Assembly (NCBI GenBank): GCA_963824195.1
Contig: CAWGOJ010000039.1
Span: forward strand, 248,001 to 312,000
Length of the DNA: 64,000 bases
Direction: 5' to 3'
DNA from: Bog-473 sp963824195
GTDB lineage: Bacteria; Actinomycetota; Acidimicrobiia; Acidimicrobiales; RAAP-2
Shown: piece by piece, positions 52,415 through 63,135 of the stretch
Position numbering within the stretch: the first letter of the stretch is position 1
Layout: every line of letters begins with the position of its first letter
Program-made: the position numbers and the translations under genes
Notes under the pieces: model-generated
The model's database searches: none
What the model saw: the letters and a program-made list of their open reading frames with translations, nothing else
What the model was told of the DNA's origin: nothing

Positions 52415-53665
52415 TTGCGTATCGCCATCGTCGGAAGCGGCATCGCCGGCATGACCGCGGCCCACCTGCTGCGCCAACAGCGGCACGACGTGCACGTCTT
52501 CGAGGCCGACGGCCGGCCGGGTGGGCACGCCAACACCGTCATGGTCGACCTCCCCGGTGGCCCGGTCGCCGCCGACACCGGCTTCCTCGTCTACAACGAG
52601 CGGACCTACCCCCTTTTCACCCGCCTCCTGGGCGGCCTCGGGGTGGCCACGCACCCGAGCGACATGAGCTTCAGCCTCTCCGACGCCCGCTGCGGGCTGG
52701 AGTGGCGCGGCACCTCGCTCTCCACCGTGTTCGCCCAGCGACGCAACGCCGCCCGGCCCGCCTTCTTGGCCATGCTGGCCGACGTCGTCCGGTTCAACCG
52801 CCTCGCCCGCCGGCTCCTTGCCGATCCCTCGGCGCCGTCCGGCAGCCTGGCCGACCTCCTGGACGGCCACCGGTGGTCGCAGGGATTCCTCGACTGGTAC
52901 CTGATCCCCCTCGGCTCGGCGATCTGGTCGGCCGACCCCGAGACGTTCACGCAGATCCCGGCCCGGTCCTTCGCCGAGTTCTTCAGCCGCCACGGGCTCC
53001 TGGGCTCCGGCGACCAGCCCGCCTGGCGCACGGTCACGGGGGGATCGACCCGTTACGTCCAGACGATCCTGGAGCCACTCCGCAACCGGGGCAGGCTGCA
53101 CCTCGGCGCCGCCGTGTCCAAGGTGCGGCGCCAGAGCGGGGGGGCGGAGATCCTCCTCCCGGAGGGACCGGCAACTTTCGACCACGTCGTCATCGCGACC
53201 CACAGCGATCAGGCGCTCGCGCTCCTCGGCGACCCGAGCCGCGAGGAGCGGGCCGTGCTCGGCGCCATCCGGTACCAGCCCAACCAGGCCACGCTGCACA
53301 CCGACACCACGCTCCTGCCCGCGAATCGCCGGGCCTGGGCGTCGTGGAACTACGTGCGTCCCGAAGGCCCCGCACGCCGGGCCACCCTCACCTACTACCT
53401 GAACCGCCTGCAGGGGTTCGACGCCGACCGTCCCGTGCTGGTCACGCTCAACCGTGACGACGACATCGACCCCGGAAAGGTCGTGGCCCGCTTCGACTAC
53501 TCGCATCCGGTGATCGACGAGGCCGCGGTGGCGGCGCAGCAGCACCAGCGTGCACTGAGTGCCGGGTCGGTGTCCTTCTGCGGTGCGTACTGGGGCTACG
53601 GGTTCCACGAGGACGGGGTCAGGAGCGCACTGGCCATCTGCGAACGCTTCGGGGCTCGCCTGTGA
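52415..53665 (+). CDS. FAD-dependent amine-oxidase-like oxidoreductase
   Basis: 416 residues from TTG at 52415 (CGGAGGA just upstream; MRIAIVGSGIAG then matches the family N-terminus). Dinucleotide fold IAIVGSGIAGMTAAHLL, FEADGRPGGHANTVMVDLPG, and a C-terminal FCGAYWGYGFHEDGVRSAL. Orthologous trios (this gene, DUF1365, CFA-like methyltransferase) occur in light- and singlet-oxygen-induced operons of other bacteria. A saturase/desaturase-like lipid reaction is inferred. Overlaps DUF1365 by 4 bp. Confidence 0.87.
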   Translation: MRIAIVGSGIAGMTAAHLLRQQRHDVHVFEADGRPGGHANTVMVDLPGGPVAADTGFLVYNERTYPLFTRLLGGLGVATHPSDMSFSLSDARCGLEWRGTSLSTVFAQRRNAARPAFLAMLADVVRFNRLARRLLADPSAPSGSLADLLDGHRWSQGFLDWYLIPLGSAIWSADPETFTQIPARSFAEFFSRHGLLGSGDQPAWRTVTGGSTRYVQTILEPLRNRGRLHLGAAVSKVRRQSGGAEILLPEGPATFDHVVIATHSDQALALLGDPSREERAVLGAIRYQPNQATLHTDTTLLPANRRAWASWNYVRPEGPARRATLTYYLNRLQGFDADRPVLVTLNRDDDIDPGKVVARFDYSHPVIDEAAVAAQQHQRALSAGSVSFCGAYWGYGFHEDGVRSALAICERFGARL

Positions 53666-54534
53666 GCCACCGTCCAGCCGGGCCGCTGCGCAGCGCGCTC
53701 TACGAGGGCACGGTGACGCACCGGCGCACCGACCCGTCCCACCGGTTCACCAACCGGGTGGCGCTCCCGCTCCTCTTCCTCGACGAGCTACCCGGGCTCC
53801 GCTCGGTCCACCCTCTGGTTGACCTCGATCCGTCCCCCCACCGCCGCCGATGGCCGGCCGCCATGCGGTTCCGGCGCGGCGACTTCCTCCCGTCGGACTC
53901 GGCGTCCCTCCTCGAGGCCGTCGCGGACACGGTGGCGGGGGCCGGGGGCTCGGTGCGGGGCCCGGTGGCGATGCTGGGCCACCTCCGTACCTGGGGCTGG
54001 CTGTTCAACCCGCTGACGCTCTACTACTGCTTCGACCCGTCGGGCGAGCAGGTCGAGTGGACCGTGCTCGAGGTGTCCAACACTCCGTGGCACGAGCGGT
54101 GCCGCTACGTCATCGGACCACCGGGTGCGCACACCTTCGCGAAGGCCATGCACGTGTCACCCTTCCTCCCCGACCAGGCCACCTACACCCTGCGCTACTC
54201 CCCTCCGGCCGCAGGGTTGCACGTCGGCCTCGATCTCGAGGCACCCGCTGCGCCCGCGCCCTACAGTCGATGGGACGAACCGGAGACGCAACGACCCGCA
54301 CCGCAGCTCGCGGCCTCGATGGTGCTGCGACGACGCCCGCTCGACCGGGGCGGCCTGGCCCGCCTGCTGTGGACGTACCCGCTCATGACGGCACGGGTCT
54401 CGGGGGGCATCTACGCGCAGGCGCTGCGCCTGGGACGCAAGGGCGCCCCGTTGCACCCGCACCCGGGCCGGGGCGGGGCGTGCCCTGCGCTCCCGGACTC
54501 GGCGGCGGCGCCCCTGGAGCACGCGCATGGCTGA
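53662..54534 (+). CDS. DUF1365 family protein
   Basis: 290 residues from GTG. ALYEGTVTHRRTDPSHRFTN is the usual start, followed by FRRGDFLPSD, LGHLRTWGWLFNPLTLYYCF, VLEVSNTPWHERCRYVIG and KAMHVSPFLPDQATYTLRYS. Biochemical role not known; always linked with the flavoprotein before it and the methyltransferase after it. Confidence 0.9.
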   Translation: MSHRPAGPLRSALYEGTVTHRRTDPSHRFTNRVALPLLFLDELPGLRSVHPLVDLDPSPHRRRWPAAMRFRRGDFLPSDSASLLEAVADTVAGAGGSVRGPVAMLGHLRTWGWLFNPLTLYYCFDPSGEQVEWTVLEVSNTPWHERCRYVIGPPGAHTFAKAMHVSPFLPDQATYTLRYSPPAAGLHVGLDLEAPAAPAPYSRWDEPETQRPAPQLAASMVLRRRPLDRGGLARLLWTYPLMTARVSGGIYAQALRLGRKGAPLHPHPGRGGACPALPDSAAAPLEHAHG

Positions 54535-55801
54535 CACCGGTGCACGCCTCGTCATCGACCTGGCGCGTCGTGCCGCCCGCGACCGTCCCGGCACTCTCTC
54601 CTTCGAGGGAGCCGGGGTCCCCGGCGGGCGCCCGACCGTGACCGGGACCGGCGACCCGGTGGCCACCGTCATCGTGCACGACGCGAGGGCGTGGCGGGCC
54701 GTACTGCGCCACGGCTCACGCGGCCTGGCCGAGAGCTACATGGACGGTTGGTGGGACACCGACAACCTGACCGCCCTGGTCCGCGTCGCGTTCCGCCGCA
54801 CCTCGCCGCTCCGGCGGCTCCTCGACGCATCGGCGAGACACGCCGGCCCCCTCCTGGCGGGGCTGCAGCGGCTCCGGCCACCGAGCAAGAGTGACGACCG
54901 GCACAACATCGCCGCCCACTACGACCTGTCGAACGAGTTCTTCGCCTCGATGCTCGACCCGACCATGGCCTACTCGTGCGCGTACTTCGCCGACGACGGC
55001 CCCACGCTCGAAGAGGCCCAGGTGGCCAAGTTCGAGCGGATCGCCACCAAGCTGGCGCTGGGGCCCGAGGACGACGTGATCGAGATCGGCACCGGCTGGG
55101 GCGGGTTCGCGATTCACGCCGCCGAACGTCACGGCTGCCGCGTCACCACCACCACGATCTCGGAGGCGCAGCGCACGCTGGCGGAGAAGCGCGTCGCGGA
55201 GCGCGGGCTCGCCGACCGGGTGACCGTGCTGGGTGCCGACTACCGGGACCTCGAAGGCCGTTACGACGCGCTGGTCTCCATTGAGATGGTCGAGGCGGTC
55301 GACTGGCGGCGACACGACCAGTTCTTCGCCTCCTGCGCCCGGCTGCTGACGGACGGGGGTCGGATGGCGCTGCAGGCGATCACCATCGCCGACGGCAGCT
55401 TCCAACGCGCCAAGCTGCACGACGACTTCATCCGCGCCATGGTGTTCCCGGGCGGGTGCCTACCATCGGTAGCGGCGATCGCGGCGTCGGTCGCGCGCAC
55501 GTCGGACCTGCGGATCGTCGACCTCGAGGACATCGGCCCGCACTATGCCGAGACGTTGCGGCGCTGGCGGGCCAACCTGGAGAGCGGACGGGCGGCCGTG
55601 GAGCGTCTCGGCTTCGACGAGCGCTTCTGGCGGTTCTGGACCCTGTACCTGTGCTACTGCGAGGCGGCGTTCATGGAGGGCCACGTGTCGGACGTGCAAC
55701 TAGTGCTGACGCGGCCCGGATCCGCGTTCCGCCGGGTCGACGGGCCCGCCTGGCCCAGCCTGCGCCCGCTCAGCGGGCGCGGCGGTCAAGCTCCTCGATG
55801 A
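54527..55801 (+). CDS. Cyclopropane-fatty-acyl-phospholipid synthase-like methyltransferase
   Basis: 424 residues. DRHNIAAHYDLSNEFFASML and YSCAYFADDGPTLEEAQVAK, motif I VIEIGTGWGGFAIHAAERHG, TTTISEAQRTLAEKRVAERG, and the SIEMVEAVDWRRHDQFF active region. It uses SAM to methylate or cyclopropanate unsaturated acyl chains of phospholipids. Overlaps DUF1365 by 8 bp. Its 3' end overlaps the convergent photoregulator gene by 32 bp. Confidence 0.9.
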   Translation: MADTGARLVIDLARRAARDRPGTLSFEGAGVPGGRPTVTGTGDPVATVIVHDARAWRAVLRHGSRGLAESYMDGWWDTDNLTALVRVAFRRTSPLRRLLDASARHAGPLLAGLQRLRPPSKSDDRHNIAAHYDLSNEFFASMLDPTMAYSCAYFADDGPTLEEAQVAKFERIATKLALGPEDDVIEIGTGWGGFAIHAAERHGCRVTTTTISEAQRTLAEKRVAERGLADRVTVLGADYRDLEGRYDALVSIEMVEAVDWRRHDQFFASCARLLTDGGRMALQAITIADGSFQRAKLHDDFIRAMVFPGGCLPSVAAIAASVARTSDLRIVDLEDIGPHYAETLRRWRANLESGRAAVERLGFDERFWRFWTLYLCYCEAAFMEGHVSDVQLVLTRPGSAFRRVDGPAWPSLRPLSGRGGQAPR

Positions 55802-56654
55802 CCTCGCCGAGCTGGCGTGCATCGCCACCGCTCCACCGCGCCCCGAGCCGAGCAGCATGCTGCGCGCCCGCGATGCCGGCACCACCGACGAGTACGGGCA
55901 GCCCCGGGCTCGCCTCTTCCACCGACCGCACGATCGCCCGCACAGACCGGTCGTGGTTTCCGGCGGTCACCGCGACCGCGACCGCCAGGGGTCGCGCCGT
56001 CTTGGTGACGGCGGCGCCGAACGCGTCCGCCGGCACATCCGCACCGAGGTCGGCGACGTCGTAGCCACGACCGCGCAAGACGTTGGCGGCCATGGCGGTG
56101 GGCAGCCCGTGCAGCTCGTGCGGTGGAGTCCCGAGGATGACGCTCCGCCGCTTGGGCCCACGCCTGGTGAAGCGGGCCCCCAGCCGAGACACCACCCGCG
56201 TCGCCACGCCCGAGGCACGGTGCTCGTCGTCGACCGTGTAGTCGCCGGCCTCCCAGCCGTCCCCCACGGAACGCATCGCCAGGGCCAGCTCGTCGAGCAT
56301 GACGTCGTCGGGGTTGGTCCCCGAGCCCAGGCGCGCCTCGACGATCGCCCATGCCCCCGCCTCGTCACCGGCGACGAGCCGGGATTCGAGATGGCGCGCC
56401 GCGGCAACCCGCGTCGACCGCCGGGTCTGCGCGCGCGGTCGCCCGTCCACGGCCGCTCCCTCACCCACTCCCGCCAGATCCCGCGGGTCGACCCACCACT
56501 GCGCGCCGACCTGGGTGGCGGACAGGCGGCCCGTCCGCACGTAGCGGTAGGCCGTCATGTAGTGCACCCCGAGCCGCTCCGCGGTCTCGTGCAGGCTGAG
56601 GAGCCCCGAGCGGGAACCGGAGTCTGGGTCGCGCGGGGCCGGGGTACGCACCAT
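55770..56654 (-). CDS. B12-binding LitR/CarH-type light-sensing repressor
   Basis: 294 residues. The N-terminal helix-turn-helix LSLHETAERLGVHYMTAYRY looks more like an excisionase/MerR hybrid than classical MerR. The middle holds the adenosylcobalamin cap motif W134-x9-E144-H145 of CarH. The Rossmann part has ELHGLP with the likely cobalt-binding His182 (the usual ExHxxG ends in Pro here). In CarH and LitR, dark AdoCbl tetramers repress and light releases DNA. It faces the lipid operon and has a matching palindrome at its own start, so it likely controls both. Confidence 0.85.
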   Translation of the reverse strand: MVRTPAPRDPDSGSRSGLLSLHETAERLGVHYMTAYRYVRTGRLSATQVGAQWWVDPRDLAGVGEGAAVDGRPRAQTRRSTRVAAARHLESRLVAGDEAGAWAIVEARLGSGTNPDDVMLDELALAMRSVGDGWEAGDYTVDDEHRASGVATRVVSRLGARFTRRGPKRRSVILGTPPHELHGLPTAMAANVLRGRGYDVADLGADVPADAFGAAVTKTARPLAVAVAVTAGNHDRSVRAIVRSVEEASPGLPVLVGGAGIAGAQHAARLGARWSGGDARQLGEVIEELDRRAR

Positions 56655-56665
56655 TTACTGATAAA
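56654..56665. promoter_or_regulatory. Candidate LitR/CarH operator, copy B
   Basis: TTTACTGATAAA overlapping the first base of the regulator's ATG. It shares TTTA-S-TG-M-TAAA with copy A. The position suggests autorepression or a leaderless promoter. Confidence 0.45.
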
Positions 56666-56706
56666 CCCTAGCCCCGGATGGCGTGAGCGCGCGCCGTGCG
56701 GACGGC

Positions 56707-58683
<1,977 letters not shown>

Positions 58684-58753
58684 GTCGCCTCCTCGTGCGC
58701 GTCGGATGCTCGCATCCTGCCTATCAGACGGGCGAACCGACCGGCCAAGGGGG

Positions 58754-59164
58754 TCAGGTCCCCTTCCGGAGCTCGAAGCCTTCGAAGCGAAACGCCGGCG
58801 TCACCGTCGCCCCGACAAGCGTGAACCGGCCCAGTGGTCGAGCCGACTGCCAGACACCCGGCTCGACCACGGCCTGAGGCACATGCCCTGACGCGACATC
58901 GGGGCCCACGACGTGGACGCGCTGCGACGTGTCGGGCCACTCCAGGGTGAGCTCGAGCGGATCGCCGGCGTAGAAGTGCCACAGCTCGGTGGCGTCGATG
59001 CGATGGGGCGCCGAGACCTCACCCTCGAGGAGGAGGTAGTAGATGGCGCTGCCTTCGGGCCGCTCGCCGTCCTCCGCCGCAGCCACCCAGGTACGGCGGT
59101 ACCAGCCGCCCTCGGGATGCGGGGCGAGGTCCAGCGAGGCGATCAGGAACTCCCCCGGGCGCAT
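58754..59164 (-). CDS. DUF985 cupin-like protein
   Basis: 136 residues: LDLAPHPEGGWYRRTWVAAA, GSAIYYLLLEGEVSAPHRID, ATELWHFYAGDPLELTL, and GVWQSARPLGRFTLVGATVT with PAFRFEGFEL closing the barrel. This is the standard DUF985 pattern; function unknown, possibly sugar-epimerase-like. It follows the acyl-CoA dehydrogenase on the same strand with a 17-bp gap. Confidence 0.87.
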   Translation of the reverse strand: MRPGEFLIASLDLAPHPEGGWYRRTWVAAAEDGERPEGSAIYYLLLEGEVSAPHRIDATELWHFYAGDPLELTLEWPDTSQRVHVVGPDVASGHVPQAVVEPGVWQSARPLGRFTLVGATVTPAFRFEGFELRKGT

Positions 59165-59181
59165 CGCGCCAGTCTGCCCCC

Positions 59182-60309
59182 TTACGGGGAGGTGACCCCC
59201 AGCGCAGTGGCGACCGCGACCGAGTGCTCGGCGGAGCCACCGAAGAGTGCCCCCGTCGTCTCGGCCCGCTTGACGAAGAGATGGCCGTCGTGCTCCCACG
59301 TGTACCCGATGCCGCCGAAGGACTGGATGGAGTCGCGGCACACCATGCGCTGGCAGTCGTCACTGGCGGCCTTGGCCATGGAGACGGCGGTGGCACGGGA
59401 AGGCGTGTCCTCGTCGATGGCTGCGACCGCGAAGTAACAGAGGGAACGGGCGCGCTCTATGGCGAGGAACATGTTGCTCATCTTGTGCTTGACCGCCTGG
59501 AAGGACCCGATAGGCACCCCGAACTGCTTGCGGTCCTTCACGTAGGTGAGGACCATCTGGAACAACGCGTCGCTGGTACCGACGGTCTCGAGTGCGAGCG
59601 CGACGGTTGCCTCCTCGATGGCGCGGCTGACACCGAGCGTGGAGGCCGCGCTCCCGGGCTCCCCCAGCGCCCGGTCGTCGGGGACGAGAACGCGGTCGAG
59701 CGTGGCTGTGGAGAGGGGCCGGCTCGCATCGAGTGAGCGCAGTGTGGCCAGGCCGGCCTCGCCGGCGGGTACGACGAACGCTCCGATGCCATGGCCGGCG
59801 CGGGCGACGACCGCCACCTCACCCATCCCGGCGTCGCCGAGAACCCCGAGCTTGGTGCCGTCGAGGACCCAGCCGCCCTCGGCACGCACGGCGGTCATGG
59901 TGACCGCGTCCAGCGCCCATCCGCGTGGTTGGTCGGCGAGCGCGACGGTCCCCGTGACGGCACCGGAGGCGACGAGCGAGAGGAACCTCCGTCGCTGCTC
60001 GGGGGTGCCGACCTCGTGCACCATGGGCGCGAACTGGGTCACGGTGGGCAGCCAGGGCCCGGGCGCGATGACACGGCCGAGCTCCTCGGCCACGACGGCG
60101 GTCTCCACAAAGGAGAGACCCAGACCGCCGTTGTCCTCGGGGACGGCTAGGGCGGGCCAGTCGAGTGCGACCATGGAGGCCCAGAGGTCCTCGGGTGGTG
60201 CGCCGGTCTCGACGACAGCACGCACTAATTCGAGGGGGCACTCCTTGTCGAGGAACGAACGGACCGAGGATCGCAGCTCTTCCTGCTCGCTCGTGAACTC
60301 GAGCTCCAC
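59182..60309 (-). CDS. Acyl-CoA dehydrogenase (short FadE-type)
   Basis: 375 residues from GTG at 60309 (AAGGAG four bases upstream). ELEFTSEQEELRSSVRSFLD, DNGGLGLSFVETAVVAEELG, and VLTYVKDRKQFGVPIGSFQA with SIQSFGGIGYTWEHDGHLF. The divergent QFG...FGGIG pattern is like FadE subunits that form alpha2-beta2 enzymes in steroid side-chain oxidation; a partner subunit is not adjacent. Operator copy 8 lies 86 bp upstream. Confidence 0.9.
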   Translation of the reverse strand: MELEFTSEQEELRSSVRSFLDKECPLELVRAVVETGAPPEDLWASMVALDWPALAVPEDNGGLGLSFVETAVVAEELGRVIAPGPWLPTVTQFAPMVHEVGTPEQRRRFLSLVASGAVTGTVALADQPRGWALDAVTMTAVRAEGGWVLDGTKLGVLGDAGMGEVAVVARAGHGIGAFVVPAGEAGLATLRSLDASRPLSTATLDRVLVPDDRALGEPGSAASTLGVSRAIEEATVALALETVGTSDALFQMVLTYVKDRKQFGVPIGSFQAVKHKMSNMFLAIERARSLCYFAVAAIDEDTPSRATAVSMAKAASDDCQRMVCRDSIQSFGGIGYTWEHDGHLFVKRAETTGALFGGSAEHSVAVATALGVTSP

Positions 60310-60394
60310 CGCACTCCTTCCCCGGCGCTGCCGGTTGCTCTTTCGACGTCCGTCGCAGTTCCGCCGTACGGCGGCGGATCGGGGGCCGAGTGTA

Positions 60395-60412
60395 CCTGAC
60401 GTCCGTGTCAGC
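60395..60412. promoter_or_regulatory. Palindromic operator, copy 8
   Basis: CCTGAC, six bases (GTCCGT), GTCAGC: left arm perfect, right arm five of six. Upstream of the acyl-CoA dehydrogenase gene. Confidence 0.58.
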
Positions 60413-60483
60413 CTCCGAGCCCCTGTGCTACCTTCACGGCGCACCGTTTTCTGGGAAGTTCGTGACGGGTGTTCCCCGGGGGG

Positions 60484-60516
60484 ATCGCCGGTCCGGGTCA
60501 AGCCCGGGCCGGCGAT
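60484..60516. terminator. Strong hairpin before tRNA-Lys
   Basis: Fourteen-base stem (ATCGCCGGTCCGGG against CCCGGGCCGGCGAT, one G-T pair) with a TCAAG loop, followed by a short TTT on the plus strand. It could insulate the tRNA from neighbouring transcription; no plus-strand gene ends nearby, so its target is unclear. Confidence 0.45.
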
Positions 60517-60585
60517 TTCGGGGGTTCGTTGCGCCGTTGCCGCCACCTTCAGGACATCGAGAGTGACTCGCCTACACTCTCGGGT

Positions 60586-60657
60586 GCGCCTCTAGCTCAA
60601 CGGCAGAGCAACGGACTCTTAATCCGCAGGTTTCGGGTTCGAATCCCGAGGGGCGCA
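60586..60657 (+). tRNA. tRNA-Lys (anticodon CTT)
   Basis: Full cloverleaf by eye. Acceptor GCGCCTC/GGGGCGC (one U-G pair), D arm GCTC...GAGC, anticodon stem CGGA/TCCG with loop CTCTTAA (anticodon CTT at 60618-60620), T arm TCGGG-TTCGAAT-CCCGA, discriminator A, no encoded CCA. The IS481 element begins three bases downstream and the 15 bp covering the 3' end are its target duplication; the tRNA itself remains complete. Confidence 0.93.
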
Positions 60658-60660
60658 CTC
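60646..60660. repeat. Target-site duplication, left copy
   Basis: CCGAGGGGCGCACTC, the last bases of the tRNA-Lys gene plus three, directly abutting the first TGT of the IS. Identical to 61962-61976. Confidence 0.8.
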
Positions 60661-61961
60661 TGTGATGTCGCGAGACATCGGAGACCGATGTGTCAAGACA
60701 TCGTAGAGCCGGCAATTCGGCTGCGTCAGCGGCTCAGGGAATCCGCTGGTAGTCGACGCTCGGATCCAAGGTCAGGTGGCGCAGCGGTGAGCCGTCGAGG
60801 CCCAGGATCCGCACGTCGAGGCCGGCCACGAGCAGGATGACCCGCCAGCCGGCGTAAGGACAGCCCACGCCGATGTGGTGCAGCTTGCCCTTGTAGCGCA
60901 ATGTCACCGACCCGGAGCGGTCCACCTTGTCGTGGCGGATCCGATACCCGGCGGCCTCGATGCGCGGCCCGATTGGTCCCGCCTTCTCCCGGGCACCGAA
61001 CGCCTCGATGGGTCGGCGCCGCCCGATGCCGCGGTGGGGTCGCTCGGTGTTGTAGTACTCGACGAAGCGACTGAGCTGACCCTGGAGCAGCTTCTTGGTC
61101 GTGGCCGGTTCCTGCTTGGCCAGGTACTTCTTGAGCGTCTGGTGGAAGCGCTCGACCTTGCCTTGCGTCTGGGGGTGGTAGGGCTTGCCGTGTGTGGTGC
61201 CGATACCCAGGCTCAACAGCTCGATCTCCATGGCGCCCACGCCAGAGCCCATCGGCGTGGTGAAGATGCGGCCGTTGTCGGTCAAGAACCGCTGCGGATA
61301 GCCCCAGGTCGCAGCCGCCTTGTGCAGGGTGCGCACCACGTCGGGCGAGCGGGTGGTGACGAAGAGCTTGGAGGCCACGCAGAGCCGGGAGTGGTCGTCG
61401 ATGATGTTGAGGACCTCGTAGACGACTCCCTCGGCCACTTCGACGTGGGTGACGTCGGCCTGCCAACACTCGTTGGGGAACTCGGCGACGAAGCGTTTCC
61501 ACGAGCTCTTGGGTCGCTTGTGGGGTTCGGGTGTGACGAAGCCCCGGGCGACGAGCACCCGGTGGATGGTCGACACCGAAGGGACCTGGCGCCCAGGGGT
61601 CGCCATGTGGAAGTGGATCGTCTCGGCCCCGGCGTCGAAGCCCTCCTCGGCCAGCTCCTTTCGGATCCGGACGATCTCGTCCTCGTAGAGGTCGGCGATC
61701 CGCGTGGGAGAGGTCTTGGGCCGCCGAGAACGTGGCTCGAGTCCGGCTGGGCCCTCGAGGCGGTAGCGGCGCAACAACTTGAAGAGCCAGCTCTCGCTCA
61801 CCTGGTGCGCGGCCGCCAGCTCCTTGATGGAGCGGCCAGTCCGCAGGTGCGTCTCGATCAGGAACTGGCCCTTGTCCATAGGAGACCCCTTCCAGTTAGG
61901 ACTCTCCTATGTCTTGACACATGCCCGGGCCAGGAACTCTCCTATGTCCTGGAAGCAGACA
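60661..61961 (-). mobile_element. IS481-family insertion sequence, 1301 bp
   Basis: Bounded by an exact 15-bp duplication. Both ends read inward from TGT and carry two imperfect inverted-repeat blocks: outer GACATNGGAGA (left 60674-, right near 61938-61948) and inner TGTGTCAAGACAT (60689-60701 against 61909-61921, perfect 13 bp). The single gene fills most of the element and is intact, so the copy looks recent. Insertion at the tRNA 3' end falls in the spot that integrases use as attachment site. Confidence 0.82.
60734..61879 (-). CDS. IS481 family transposase
   Basis: 381 residues. An N-terminal helix-turn-helix (IKELAAAHQVSESWLFKLLR) precedes the rve/DDE core: D142 in WQADVTHVEV, D201 in FLTDNGRIFT and E243 in HPQTQGKVERFHQTLK, with EYYNTERPHRGIGRRRPIEA after it. 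The catalytic triad and full length are intact, so it is probably active. Confidence 0.95.
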   Translation of the reverse strand: MDKGQFLIETHLRTGRSIKELAAAHQVSESWLFKLLRRYRLEGPAGLEPRSRRPKTSPTRIADLYEDEIVRIRKELAEEGFDAGAETIHFHMATPGRQVPSVSTIHRVLVARGFVTPEPHKRPKSSWKRFVAEFPNECWQADVTHVEVAEGVVYEVLNIIDDHSRLCVASKLFVTTRSPDVVRTLHKAAATWGYPQRFLTDNGRIFTTPMGSGVGAMEIELLSLGIGTTHGKPYHPQTQGKVERFHQTLKKYLAKQEPATTKKLLQGQLSRFVEYYNTERPHRGIGRRRPIEAFGAREKAGPIGPRIEAAGYRIRHDKVDRSGSVTLRYKGKLHHIGVGCPYAGWRVILLVAGLDVRILGLDGSPLRHLTLDPSVDYQRIP

Positions 61962-61976
61962 CCGAGGGGCGCACTC
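61962..61976. repeat. Target-site duplication, right copy
   Basis: Exact copy of 60646-60660 directly after the right end of the IS. Before the insertion, tRNA-Lys would have continued straight into this flank and the integrase remnant. Confidence 0.8.
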
Positions 61977-62091
61977 GATCCGACCGAAACATCCTGATCA
62001 GGATTCGTTTCTTGAATGGCGTCATTTTCGCCTGAAGGTCGTCGTGCGCGCTGCGTGCGCGAACGTGCGCGATCTCCACGGTCGTCGGCGG

Positions 62092-63135
62092 TCACCAACG
62101 GTCGGTCCGGTCCAGTGCCTCGAGGGCGTGCGCGATGAAGCGGTCACGCTCGCGAATGGCGTGCTCGTAGCGGAGCGCCATCTGCGGCGAGGACCACCCG
62201 CCACGGGCCATCACCTCCTTGGTCGAGGCGCCGGCCGCGGCCGCCATGGTGCCCGCGAAATGCCGCAGGTCGTGGAAACGCAGGGCGGGCAGCCCAAACC
62301 TCCTCCCGAGCGCTCCTCCAGGCCTCCTCAAGCCACTGGGGGCGCAATGGGAGACCGGTGCAGCCGACGAAGAACGGCGCATCGACGGCTGCGCACACGA
62401 AAGACCTCAGATGCTCCTGAAGGACCTGCATGGCGCTCGGCGGCATGTGCACCGTCCTCACGCCAGCACCCGACTTCGGCGGGCCCACGATGACGGCACC
62501 GTTGCGCCGCTCCCCCAGCGACCGCTCGACCGGGACCGTGCCGGCGGCCACGTCGAGGTCGTCCCTCCGTAGCCCCAACACCTCGCCCCGGCGGAGGGTG
62601 CCCCACGCTGCCAACACGACGGCGGCTCGCAGCTTGGCCGGCATTGCCCGCATGAGGGCCTCGACCTCGGCGACGGTCGGTATCTGGCGCTCCTTCGAGC
62701 GGTCGCGCCGGCTCCCCGGATGCGGCACGGGGTGCGGGCGACCATCTGGTCCGTCACCGCTGTGTTGAAGATGGCCCACAGGAGCCGGTAGGCGGACGTG
62801 GCGGCGCCGGGAGTGCGGGCCGACGTGAGGGCGTACCAGGAGCGGACCTGCCCAGCGCTGACCCGAGCGAGCTCCATATCGCCGAAAGCGGGACCGAGAT
62901 GGTTGGCGATGAGCGAGGCGTACTGGTCCCGGCTGAGGGGCCTCAGGTCGGTCCGTTGCGCCAGCCACTCCTGTGCGTAGTCCCCGAACAGGCAGCGACC
63001 GAGACGTTCAGGACGAAGGAGGACGGCCAGCTGTTTCTCACGCTCCGAACCATCCGAGAGGATCGGTGAGGGGGTCAGAGATTCTGTGCATTGGCTCCAG
63101 AGAGCATCCAGGCCGGCCGCTCGGCGGCCGGCCAC
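62092..63135 (-). pseudogene. Tyrosine-type phage integrase, broken by two frameshifts
   Basis: Three consecutive minus-strand frames give one integrase. From 63135 the N-terminal core-binding part reads FGDYAQEWLAQRTDLRPLSR and LLWAIFNTAVTDQMVA. After about 62720 the next frame has KERQIPTVAEVEALMRAMPA and the catalytic Arg in GTLRRGEVLGLRRDDLD. After about 62300 the last frame has the His-x2-Arg in LRFHDLRHFAGT and the Tyr in MALRYEHA. Each break needs one base. Next to a tRNA 3' end this is the classic remnant of an integrated element; no cargo genes are recognisable. Confidence 0.83.
63111..63133. terminator. GC-rich hairpin left of the symporter gene
   Basis: Perfect ten-base arms GGCCGGCCGC/GCGGCCGGCC around TCG. 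No T tract on either strand. It may end transcripts of the symporter gene; the 63136-63299 stretch otherwise shows nothing. Confidence 0.35.

Noticed and set aside
60646..61976. The two 15-bp repeats as attL/attR of an integrated element
   Set aside because: They abut the IS481 ends exactly on both sides and enclose only the IS, which fits a target-site duplication better; the integrase lies outside the pair.
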